Shown here: piece by piece, positions 10,102 through 19,033 of the stretch
Numbering within the stretch: the first letter of the stretch is position 1
How the letters are laid out: every line of letters starts with the position of its first letter
Assembly: GCF_005239225.2 (NCBI RefSeq)
Contig: NC_133295.1
Span: 7,626,001 to 7,690,000, forward strand
Source: Populus alba
Lineage: Eukaryota; Streptophyta; Magnoliopsida; Malpighiales; Salicaceae
Reading direction: 5' to 3'
Length of the DNA: 64,000 bases
Translations under genes and position numbers: made by a program
Notes under the pieces: generated by a model
Seen by the model: the letters and a program-made list of their open reading frames with translations, nothing else
What the model was told of the DNA's origin: nothing
The model's database searches: none

Positions 10102-10920
10102 TGATACAGTTCAGCCATGTGATACGACCCAAGTAAGGTTAGATTCGGATTTTGGCGTAAAAAGCGCAACAGTCCAGGTTTACGGCAACAGTCATAATTC
10201 TCAATCTGACCGTTGGATCGGGATAATATTTTATGTGGACTCTCCAGACATATCTTACTACCTTGGGTTAAAAATTCAAGTCAATCGGAGTTCAGGAAGG
10301 AACCGCAATACTGGTCAACGGAGGCTGTATGGATTTTGTTATTTACTTCCATTTGACTTGTGGACTTCCTATTTGGTTAGGATTCTTTTCCTACAAGGAT
10401 TCCTTATTCATCCTAGCTACACAAGGAAAGAAGGGCTGGTGGTATCTAATGACAGATTAATTATTTTAATTATTTTCTTTAATGTTTGGGCTTAATTAAT
10501 ACTTTGTTTTGAGCGAGGATGCAAGGCTTGTTTGGATCAGGTTATGGGCCTTTTCAGTTTAGGGTTTTGGGCCAATTTTGAGTGGACCTCATATAAGTCC
10601 ACATAAGGGGTCCATTAGGGTTAATTTTTCAAGAACTATTTAAACTCATGTAAGCCAAAATTTTGGCAGCTTTGATGATCATTATTCTGAATTTTTCAGT
10701 TTTAACGTGTGAGAGTGATTTCAGTTCTTAAACGAACTGAATCTGACTTATCGAAGATTAACTGGCTTTGTGGCGTCATTCTACTCATTCCAATAGTGTT
10801 GGTGCCTTGGGGAAGGTTTCCACTGTGTCACACTCCTATCAGACATATTGCGGCTTTGCGGGATCAGATTTCAATCTTGATTGTGGGTTGCGTGACCATG
10901 TGATCACGAGGTTCGCATCA
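10102..10920 (+). repeat. 3' LTR of family B, internally deleted
   Basis: It starts TGATACAGTTCAG and ends GAGGTTCGCATCA. Compared with 14942-15873 it lacks about 115 bp between two copies of an ACAAGGAT/TAAGGAT motif near 10397, consistent with slippage or short-repeat recombination. A second copy of the LTR end (GGGTTGCGTGACCATGTGAT region) lies at about 10950-10984. Confidence 0.85.
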
Positions 10921-10984
10921 TTGGCTTTCCATGAATTTAGTGTCCTTGAGTTTGGGTTGCGTGACCATGTGATCACAAGGTTCG

Positions 10985-11161
10985 TACCCCTCTTTCCTCA
11001 CATCTTGTGTACTTGTACCAGCCTCGTTACCACGTTTATCCACCCTCTCAATTCTGTCACACACGTTTCCCATTACAAAATTATCATCTTCATCATGACT
11101 TGAATTTGACGCTTAAGTTTTTCTCTCAGGAGGGTGTGTGTGTGTTGTTTTTATCTGACAT
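10985..11161 (-). pseudogene. Gag N-terminal relic (type D element)
   Basis: On the minus strand an ATG at 11161 aligns with the gag start at 44351 by nucleotide similarity, which covers the preceding CAGGTA-type context and downstream runs such as ATGATGAAGATGAT. Stops are frequent and only the first about 55 codons remain before the sequence meets the family B LTR. I cannot assign a function beyond gag ancestry. Confidence 0.5.
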
Positions 11162-12023
11162 GATGATACCTGCAAAAATTAGTTCGTGTTATAAAAATAT
11201 CCTCACTTCGATCGTGTTTCACTTAAAATTACGCTTTTCCCCTCGTCCCATATTCTTTCAGCTCCTGCGGAACTGAAACCAACAGTAGAACCAACTCAGC
11301 GGCACAATCCAAATTGGTGTATATGACTCAAGAATCAATAAAAACATAAAAATCAAGAAAAACAAATTTGTGATGATAATCTCGTGAGTAACAAGCGAAT
11401 CTATCCAAAATATGAACAAAATTGAAGACTCGAATAAAAACAGGAATGATGCAATACGAGGGAATAACACCTAAATATGTTAGATATGGTGTAAATATAT
11501 TGCAAGAAACGAAAACAACATAAACACAATTCTGGAACCTAAGGTAAATGGTGTCTAATTGAGTTGAAATTTCATATACAGTGTTATTTCAACCCAAATA
11601 GAAAGGATATTAAATTTGAACAACTTATATGCTGACGCAAAATGTTATGAATCAAGCATGATTAGACCCGAAATTAAAAATCTATGCAAACGATATCCAA
11701 TGGATCCTAAAATTAATATCTAGTTCGATTAAGACCCCAGTAATTAGAGTATCGAATTTGAGCTAATTCCGAGTTGATTTGATTCAATTTCCTTTTGTTT
11801 AGTTTTTTTGCAACAAAAGCAAATAAGTATCTTTTTGAACAACCTTTTCTTTTCTTTTCTCTTTTTTTTTTAAAGCTACTAATATATTTTGGACAGTAAC
11901 AGAACAAAATAACAAATTATTTTTTTTATATGCCGCAAATTCAAGGAAAAGAAGAAATTGGACACTAAGGAATCAACAAGAAAAGACAATTTTAAAAGGA
12001 TATAACCTGATTAATGGAGTCAA
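11162..12023 (-). other. Leader (5' untranslated region) of the antisense type D element
   Basis: AT-rich non-coding sequence between the gag start and the primer site. Its gag-proximal part matches 44081-44350, for instance in the ATATGACTCAAGAA stretch. No coding frame was recognised. Confidence 0.5.
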
Positions 12024-12035
12024 ACTCTGATACCA
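12024..12035 (-). promoter_or_regulatory. Primer binding site, tRNA-iMet type (antisense)
   Basis: On the minus strand TGGTATCAGAGT follows the LTR end after a few bases, one base off the standard TGGTATCAGAGC. Confidence 0.75.
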
Positions 12036-12037
12036 AA

Positions 12038-13017
12038 AGATGTGAACCTCTTGAATATGCCCACACGTAAAGACACCAATTCCTGAAAAACCAAGTAAAT
12101 CAAGTTTTATAGGAGTATGACACAAAGATAACTTGCATCTAGGCACCAGCACTATTGGAAACAAAACCCCCACCCAAGGAATTTTGATTAGCAAACGAGA
12201 AGTATAAAAATGACGCCACGAAGTTAGTTGTTCTTCAATAAGTTATTTTCAGTTCTTTAGAGAACCAATGAAGAGAGAATTTCTCACCAACTCACACAAC
12301 AAGGTGCAACAAAGAAGTTTTTATTAATCTCAATTTCAAAGTCCCCCAAACTTCTGGTTATGACTTTATTATTTATACTGACTCTAGACTGAAATAAACC
12401 ATAATGGACCTCCTTATATAGACTTATATGGGGTCAACTTACAATTATCTTAAATAAGTAATAATAAACCAAAGACTAAGAAAACAATAATAAAAATATG
12501 AAATTAATATCTTAAATATGCTAGAATCAGATTTGTCACCCCTAAGAAGTCCCAAACAGCATAGAAAATCTAATCTAAATGTGAAAATAATTATGAAGTT
12601 TTCTTGTCTTATTGTGCTTGGTTTTTTTTTTTTTTTCATGGACAAATTAATGATGAAAATCTCTCTCTTTTATATCTTCCAATTTAATTTCCTTCCTAGA
12701 CTGGGAGAATCATTAATTAGTCCTTCTTAGCTTAGGAAATCAGATCTAACAACCCTTTGATCCACACGGATTAATTAGATGAATTAGAGGTTGTCCTTCA
12801 TGCTTCCTAGGCATCCCAAGCTCCTCTAGATCCATCTTACTTTATATGTTCTAAACAAGCTTATTCAATGTCTCTTTAATCTTCTTTGCCTTAGCTCTTG
12901 TAATTGGCCTTCTTGTCACCTCCTATGGGGTTTTGGCATGATCAAGCTTGTTGTTAGGTTGATCCTCAACAAAATCTTCCACCAAAATCCAAATTTGACC
13001 TTGTGTGGATTGTATCC
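12038..13017 (-). repeat. Type D LTR (980 bp), antisense
   Basis: It matches the sense copy at 45003-45988. In element orientation it begins GATACAATCC, after a purine-rich tract, and ends GAGGTTCACATC. It has a primer site and leader on one side and an IQ ORF relic on the other, so it acts as the 5' LTR of one internal region and the 3' LTR of the next. Confidence 0.75.
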
Positions 13018-13340
13018 TTCCCTTTATCTTCAAGATAATTCATCCTTAAATCACCAACAAGTGTAATGGACAATTCCTTAGCATCTTCTTGTTGAAGCCT
13101 TTAGAGCTCTTTTCTTGCATTTACTTGCCTCCAACATCATTGTATGGATGTAGTAACCAAAAATAATTTCAAAAAAGCACACCTTGCCATCCACTTGCAC
13201 ATATATTTTTGAAGGATAACCACTACTACCCTCTTTTGTTTTTCATCCTTTTGGAGCTGAACTAAGGCTCTCAATTCTTCATGTTGTTTATTGTTTCTTT
13301 ACATTCATTCAACCTAACATTTTTTTATCTAACCTCATAG
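13018..13340 (-). pseudogene. IQ-motif ORF relic, antisense
   Basis: In one minus-strand frame the residues run VQLQKDEKQKRVVVVILQKY, then MCKWMARCAFLKLFLVTTSI, Q, stop, CWR, and a shifted continuation resembling ARKEL and LSITLVGDLRM. This lines up with the family B protein over both IQ motifs and with the 46330-46470 copy over the C-terminus, and so links the two subtypes. It lies immediately upstream (in element orientation) of the type D LTR, as in every other copy. The N-terminal part (13280-13340) is too decayed to read. Confidence 0.6.
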
Positions 13341-13560
13341 AAGCATTCAATGATCATAAATATTTGAAACTTGTAACCTCTGTTTCTCTTCCTTATATTG
13401 AATCTTCTGTTATCAGCCCCACTAATATGTTGTTTCATTGAAGCCATATCATCTTTTAGATCCTTCATCACCCTAGTCAATAGCTCAAGTTGTTTGGTGA
13501 AAGCTTGTATCTAACACATGTTACTCATTTTCGGTGCACGAAATCATTATTTTCAGACAT
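13341..13560 (-). pseudogene. Gag N-terminal relic, antisense
   Basis: An ATG at 13560 opens MSENN, the same start as the gag in the array spacers (29322). After an early stop the frame still shows KQLELLTRVMKDLKDDMASM and KQHISGA, matching the gag at 40947-41100. It is followed directly by the IQ relic, so gag N-terminus and IQ ORF are neighbours without pol between them. Confidence 0.65.
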
Positions 13561-13637
13561 CTTTGAATATGCAAAAATTAATTTATTGCACAAAATATAT
13601 CCTTACATCCCTCGCATTTCCCATAACTAAAAAATTT

Positions 13638-14579
13638 TGATACGAACCTCGTGATCTCGTGGTCATATAACCCACAATCAAGAATGAGAATTGGTCCCAG
13701 AAAGCTGAAATAGGTCTTATAGGAGTGACACGATGGAAACCTGCCCTAAGGCACCAACTCTATTGGAATGAAGTAGAATGACGTCACGAAGCCAATTATT
13801 TTTTGATAAGTTAGATTCAGTTTGTTCAAGAATTAGAGAATGCAAAAATCACTCACACATTGAAATTGGAAAATTCAAAAGGAATATTCATCAATAGCTG
13901 TTGAAATTTAGGTTACATGATTTTAAATGGTTCTTGAAAAATTAACCCTAATAGATCTACCCAGGTGGGACCGATTTGGCCCACTTACAAAACTGATCTA
14001 AAAACCTTAAATTAAAAGAAAAACCATAACCTGATCCAAACAAACCTTAGATCCTAGCTGAAAACAAAGTATTAATTAAGCCCAAACAAGCCTTGGGTTG
14101 TAGTTAACAAAATAAATTAAAGCTAATAATATTAAATTCATGTTATGCCATAAGAAGAAGAGAAGGAAATAAAATATTACAGAATTGATTCAAGGCTTAT
14201 TTATAGCCTTCCATGCAACCCATTAATCCTATAAACAAAAAGAAAAGGTAGCCACCCATGTTTGTTCCAAGTTGTAGTAGGATTCTTTGTTTCCTTTGTT
14301 GTCCTCACCTCATGGCCTAAATAAGGTTGGATTGTGCCTCTCTTGCACATGGATAAAAATGTATCAAGGCCTCCTCTTAATACTCCAATGGGCCCTTTAA
14401 ATCTGACTTGGAGAAACCTTCAAAACAAATGCACTCAATGCCTTTGTCTTGGACCAAGTCATTAGACCATTTGCAACATGTAATGGGTCCTTGCTGGTGT
14501 TTCTAGGTTGATCCACGTCATTAGACCATTTGCAACATGTAATGGGTCCTTGCTGGTGTTTCTAGGTTGATCCACGTCA
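13638..14579 (-). repeat. Type E LTR (942 bp), antisense
   Basis: In element orientation it starts TGACGTGGATCAACC, next to the purine-rich GAGGAGAGATAAGA, and ends GAGGTTCGTATCA. Its last about 430 bp match the B LTR, and its first part differs. The first about 85 codons read as the pol C-terminus ([20 protein letters not shown]), so coding sequence runs into the LTR. It is shared by the gag relic on the left and pol on the right. Confidence 0.65.
14459..14579. repeat. 59-bp direct duplication inside the type E LTR
   Basis: The segment starting CATTAGACCATTTGCAACAT occurs twice head to tail, at about 14460 and 14519, with essentially no differences. It duplicates the LTR edge and the pol C-terminal codons lying in it. 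Confidence 0.85.
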
Positions 14580-14941
14580 TCTTATCTCTCCTCGAAAGGA
14601 TTCAACCTCAAATCAAAACCTGTGTCAAACAACATAAGATTAACAACATTAAAGGTAACACTAACAACATACTCATCTAGAAGATCAATTTTGTATGTGT
14701 TGTCATTGATCCTCTCTAAAACCTGAAATGTACCATCACCACGAGGCTGTAATTTTGATTTCCTTTGGTTAGGAGATTATTCCTTACGCATGTGAACCCA
14801 TTGTTCAAAAATAACATGTTTACTTCCCTTATTTTCTTTAGAAACATACAATCTGTTCTTTTATTCTATTTGCAATCAATCTCCCTCATGGAATTGTCTC
14901 ATCACCTTTGCCTTCTTTTCCCCATCTAAACTTACCCTTTT
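14580..14941 (-). pseudogene. Gypsy pol C-terminus, antisense (interrupted by family B)
   Basis: It matches 63280-63648 on the same strand: the integrase tail (NPVIGFGCTCVRKDF-like), then the FNVADLTLFD and NPFEERGDD blocks that end many plant gypsy polyproteins. Stops are present. The gene continues at 25278 beyond the family B insertion. The join is marked by CTTTT at 14937-14941 and CTTTC at 25278-25282, a slightly decayed 5-bp duplication. Confidence 0.7.
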
Positions 14942-15873
14942 TGATACGGTTCAGCCCTGTGATACGACCCAAGTAAGGTCAGATTCGGATTTTGGCGTAA
15001 AAAGTGCAACAGTCCTGGTTTACGGCAATAATCATAATTCTCAATCTGACCGTTGGATCGGGCTAATATTTTATGTGGACTCTCCATACATCTCTTACTA
15101 CCTTGGGTTAAACATTCAGGTCAATCGGAGTTCAGGAAGGAACCACAATACCGGTCAACGGAGGCTGTACGGATTTTGTTATGTACTTCCATTTGACTTG
15201 TGGACTTCCTATTTGGTTAGGATTCTTTTCCTACAAGGATGTGGCAGCTTGTTTTGGGAATTTCCTAGTTCCACAAGGATCTTTAATGAGCTCCAATATA
15301 ATCTACAAGTGTGGCGGTGATTCATTAATGTTTCGGAATCCTTTTCTTATAAGGATTCCTTATTCATCTTAGCTACACAAGGAAAGAAGGGCTGGTGGTA
15401 TTTAATGACATATTAGTTATTTTTATTATTTTCTTTCATGTTTGGGCTTAGTTAAAACTTTGTTTTGAGCTAAGGTCCAAGGCTTGTTTCGATCAGGTTA
15501 TGGGCTTTTCAGTTTAGGGTTTTGGGCTAGTTTTGAGTGGACCTCATTTCCACATAAGGGGTCCATTAGGGTTAACTTTTCAAGAACTATTTAAACTCAT
15601 GTAAGCCACAATTTCGGCAGCTTTGATGAATATTATTCTGAATTTTTCAGTTTTAACGTGTGAGAGTGATTCTTACATTCTTCAGTTCTTGAACGAACTG
15701 AATTTGACTTATCGAAGATTAACTGGCTTCTTGGCGTCATTCTACTCATTCCAATAGTGTTGGTGCCTTGGGGCAGGTTTCCATTGTGTCTCACTCCTAT
15801 CAGACATATTTCGGCTTTCCGGGATCAGATCTCAATCTTGATTATGGGTTGCGTGATCACGAGGTTCGCATCA
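14942..15873 (+). repeat. 5' LTR of the family B element (932 bp)
   Basis: It begins TGATACGGTTCAGCCC and ends GAGGTTCGCATCA. It is the reference copy of the B LTR. A TATTTAAA box at 15588-15595, conserved in the other B and E copies, is the best promoter candidate. Confidence 0.85.
15588..15595 (+). promoter_or_regulatory. Possible TATA box of the B/E LTR
   Basis: TATTTAAA lies about 280 bp before the LTR end in the strongly conserved AAGAACTATTTAAACTCATG block, found in at least nine copies here. The role is inferred from position and sequence only. Confidence 0.35.
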
Positions 15874-15875
15874 GG

Positions 15876-15887
15876 TGTTATCAGAGC
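15876..15887 (+). promoter_or_regulatory. Primer binding site, tRNA-iMet type
   Basis: TGTTATCAGAGC differs from the standard iMet site TGGTATCAGAGC at one base. It is two bases after the LTR end, followed by the conserved TAGGCTCCGAAACAAGG leader. Confidence 0.8.
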
Positions 15888-16866
15888 TAGGCTCCGAAAC
15901 AAGGTCATATCTTTCTGTTATTTTTGTTTTTTTTTTCTTTAGTGTTCCCTTATGTTTTTCAGTGTTTGCGTCCATCTTCTTGTTCTTCGAGGCTGCGTCA
16001 TCTAAACCAAAAAAACAAAAAAAGTTTATATTTCATTCGGTTACTGTCTCTAATCATATTAGTTTATTAAAAACAAAAAAAAAAATAAGAAAACAGTGAT
16101 TAGTTGAAATTTGAAGGATCATTCAATTTTTGCCGTAGAAACACAAATCTTTGTGAACCATAAGCAAACCACTTCAGAATTAATTTAAAATTCATATTCA
16201 GTCTATTGGGGGTGAGATCGCATTAAATGTAAAATTTGGGCTTATTCTGATATTGTTTTCTTGAGGTTTTAATTCGAGGTTGAATTCTGCCGTAGAAACA
16301 CTACTATTAGTGAACCATAAGAAAACCACCTTAGAATCAATTGAAACTTCATATTATGTGTATTGGGGATGAGATAGCACCATATATTAAATTTTGGCTT
16401 ATTTTGATTCGGATTCTGGAGGTTTTAATTGGAGGTTCAATTCTGCTGCAAAGTGATCATACAAGGAGTTTGGGTTCCTAGAAATAAGAGAACGACCTAT
16501 AAATTGAGTTTTGGTGTTTTCATAGTATTTTAATCCTACATATTAAATTCGAGGTCATTTGGATATCGGTTTCTTTAGGTTCCTCAATTGGGTCTTGTTT
16601 TGTCGTAACGGGTCTGTTTGGTGTTATCTTTCAAAACTTGTTTTGTTTCGGTTGATTTCGTTCCTGCCATTATACTATCATCATATTTTGATATTTGGTT
16701 GTTGTTTGAGTCATTTTCATCACTTTTGCATTTGTTTGCTTTTTTTTCGATAACTTCTGGTCCAAACAAAAGTCAGATTCATAATCTCAAATCTAAATCA
16801 GTGTTCTTCCTGTTATAAACTCTATTCTTTTCGTCGTCTTCTTGTTTTTTTTTTCCTATCTGTATC
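15888..16866 (+). other. Family B leader with two about 157-bp repeats
   Basis: Non-coding, AT-rich. Repeat units begin at 16131 and 16288 and close at 16444. After the repeats comes a conserved about 400-bp spacer leading to the IQ ORF start. No frame is conserved between copies here. Confidence 0.65.
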
Positions 16867-16960
16867 ATGTATTCACTAAGGGAGAAGGACCAAAGAAGGA
16901 TTGTAGATCAACGATGCGAAAAACTAAGCCATGGTTTGGCGGTTCTAGAACGAGAAGTTG
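16867..16960 (+). pseudogene. IQ-motif ORF, first part (cut by LINE)
   Basis: The ATG at 16867 opens MYSLREKDQRR and the frame continues to LEREV-type residues before the LINE begins at about 16961. The second part is at 24059-24333. Compared with 62084-62200 about six bases at the insertion point are missing, so the LINE made a small target deletion rather than a duplication. Confidence 0.6.
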
Positions 16961-17448
16961 GTTTTAAGAAACGCCTCTCTCTCTCCTCTCTCTCACTAAT
17001 CTGAAGTGTCCTGGATCTCTTTGGTTCACCATTGGATCGTCACCAAATTTGAGTATGTTTCCCATCAGAACATGCTCTACATCTTGACTGAAGGGATCGT
17101 CGTTCCAATCAATGAACTGTGAGATAATGGCCTCGTAATTCTGTGAGATAAGGGCGTGCTGGTGAATGTTGTTTGTTCCAACCTGTTGTACACATTGAAT
17201 GGACGGATCTTCATTCCAATCAACAAGGTTAGTATCTCAAACGCAGAATTGAATACAACTCATTTGGAAGTTCATTTGCTTGCTGGTTAGAGAGTGGTGT
17301 TGTCGAAGCTCGATCTCCTTTGTTCACCGTTGGATCGTCACCATTTTTTAGTATGTTGTTTGTCTGAACCTGCTATATATCTTTACCGAATGGATCGTTG
17401 TTCCAATCAAAGTGCTGGTAGATACGGGACTCACATTTCTGTACCATA
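16961..17448 (+). other. LINE 5' untranslated region
   Basis: It begins TTTTAAGAAACGCCTCTCTC and is CT-rich at first. Two similar blocks (around 17005-17130 and 17290-17420) share GTTCACC(A/G)TTGGATCGTC and CAATCAA motifs, suggesting an internal duplication of the kind seen in LINE promoters. Confidence 0.55.
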
Positions 17449-18390
17449 ATGTCTTTGTGTTCTGCTATCGAATCTGTTCCAATGGTTAGCTCTGACATTG
17501 AACAACAAAATGCAGTTAAATCTGGACATACCTTACAATTAGAGTTCCATGATATGCTAATTAGTCACGACATGTTGAGTTCTAAAGTTGATAAGTTGAA
17601 GGTTGGATCTCAGCAACAAGAACAGCTAAACCTTAGCCCCAAATTGAATTTTTTAAATGCTTTGAAGGGTTCTGATGTTGATGACAATAAGGGTAGGATG
17701 TCCCTTGATATGAATCCAGTCCGTAACTTGCATTTTGCTCCCCCCGCAATAACTGATGGTCGTGTGACAGTAGCTCCTCCACTTGATGTGTTTGAGGATG
17801 GCTATGAACTTTGGAAATCCACTCTAGTTGGTCATTTCATGGGTCAAAAATTACCCTATCCTGTTGTTAATTCTATTGCCAAAAGAATATGGGGCTCCCA
17901 CGGTCTATCCGAAGTTTTATCTTCTGATAATGGTTTCTTTCTCTTCACTTTTGATTCTGTCGATCGTGCCACTAATGTTCTGGAGAGAGCCCCATGGCAC
18001 ATGGCCAACAGACCTTTAGTGCTTAAACGTTGGCATCCGAACATGCAATTTTTGAAAGATGATCTGGATAGAGTTCCGGTATGGGTTAAGCTCTATAATG
18101 TTCCTCTCGAGTATTGGACTGTTAAGGGGTTGAGTTGTGTAGCAAGTGCTATTGGGGTTCCCCTTCATGCTGACCTTACTACATTGTTGCGTAAAAGGCT
18201 TAGCTACGCAAGAGTTTGTGTTGAGATAGATGCTTCGAAAACGCTGGTAAAGGAATACGACCTTCGCTGTATTATGAATGGATACCTTCAAGGTGCAATA
18301 ATTGCAATGTCTTTGGACATACCACAACGATATGTGCTACCAGTAAAGTTGATGATCGTACAATGGGGGCAGAGGGCAAAAGGAAAATAG
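17449..18390 (+). pseudogene. LINE ORF1 protein (DUF4283-like), C-terminally truncated
   Basis: A 313-residue frame. The N-terminal about 100 residues are polar. Then comes a DUF4283-type domain of plant LINE ORF1 proteins (about residues 105-250): LDVFEDGYELWKSTLVGHFM, FFLFTFDSVDRATNVLERAP, HMANRPLVLKRWHPNMQF and VPVWVKLYNVPLEYWT. ORF1 proteins bind the element RNA. The zinc knuckle expected just after this domain is missing: the frame ends at AKGK, soon after VLPVKLMIVQW, which suggests a deletion or shift at about 18350. I chose the 17449 ATG as the first in frame; a start at 17482 (MVSSDIE) is possible. Confidence 0.75.
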
Positions 18391-18995
18391 GAGCTGTGAA
18401 CTCTAAACCTACAGATAATAAGCAGACTCAGCTTCAATGGCAGGTAGTTGGTAAATGAAATAAGGGTGTTACGATTGGTGAGAATGATTGTTTGGCATCT
18501 AAAGAGCTTAATTGTAATGAGAATGGTTGTTTAGCATATGCTTTACATATTGCTGATTGTAATACGAATGAAACTGCGACATCAGATGTGCCCAATGCTG
18601 GTTGTTATGAAGTTGAAAATCCTACCTCTCCTCTTGTTTTGAAGAGTTTACGAGCAAACATGGTGCCGGAGGAAGGGGCTGCATGTACTTCGTTAGATCA
18701 AAGTTTACCCATCTGTAATACAATTGCTTATGCAACCATGAACCCTATTAATCATGAGGTGAATGTTGATATTGGAGCTATGGGAGGTGATACAGGTAAG
18801 GAAGACGATGATAAGGAGTCGACGTCACTGATCCCAACAAGTCCGCAAAGTCCGATTTCTTCTGACAGGGAAACTTTTATTAATCAGTTAGCTAGCAAGG
18901 CTAGAGACTCTCTAGAGAAAAAGAAAACGGGTTCTCCAGGCTTTTCAAAGAAGAGTAAGAAATCTGGCTCCTCGAGGGGGGGCAAGTCAAGGTAA
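18391..18995 (+). pseudogene. LINE ORF1 C-terminal tail
   Basis: An open frame at 18492-18995, separated from ORF1 by stops. It is acidic and Ser/Thr-rich, ending in a basic Lys/Gly/Ser tail (EKKKTGSPGFSKKSKKSGSS then RGGKSR). The same tail occurs at the left edge of the 56725 LINE, where it precedes ORF2 by about the same distance. It is most likely the low-complexity C-terminus of ORF1 now out of frame. No domain is recognised. Confidence 0.55.
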
Positions 18996-19033
18996 TCAGT
19001 GTGTTGTTGTTTGGTACTCCTCTCTATTTCCCT

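Larger units (their letters stand above)
8027..10920 (+). mobile_element. Family B element, right part (internal region and 3' LTR)
   Basis: The sequence from 8027 matches the leader that follows the tRNA-iMet primer site in the other B copies (15888 onward, 60955 onward). It runs through two leader repeats, an AT-rich spacer, an IQ-motif ORF and a polypurine tract into a 3' LTR. Its 5' LTR and primer site lie left of the Athila-like insertion, outside the window. A LINE fragment sits in the second leader repeat. No gag or pol is present. Confidence 0.75.

Noticed and set aside
9716..10495. A host myosin or calmodulin-binding gene exon
   Set aside because: The IQ sequence lies between leader repeats and an LTR in every copy, and one copy has LTRs and a target duplication on both sides. 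It is element cargo, not a resident gene, although host ancestry remains possible.
10052..10495. A 147-residue ORF running from the IQ tail into the LTR
   Set aside because: Only its first residues are the IQ tail after a stop; the rest is LTR sequence that is not conserved as protein in other B copies.
18016..18327. A 103-residue minus-strand ORF opposite LINE ORF1
   Set aside because: It is a shadow of the DUF4283-like coding region, which has clear family motifs on the plus strand.
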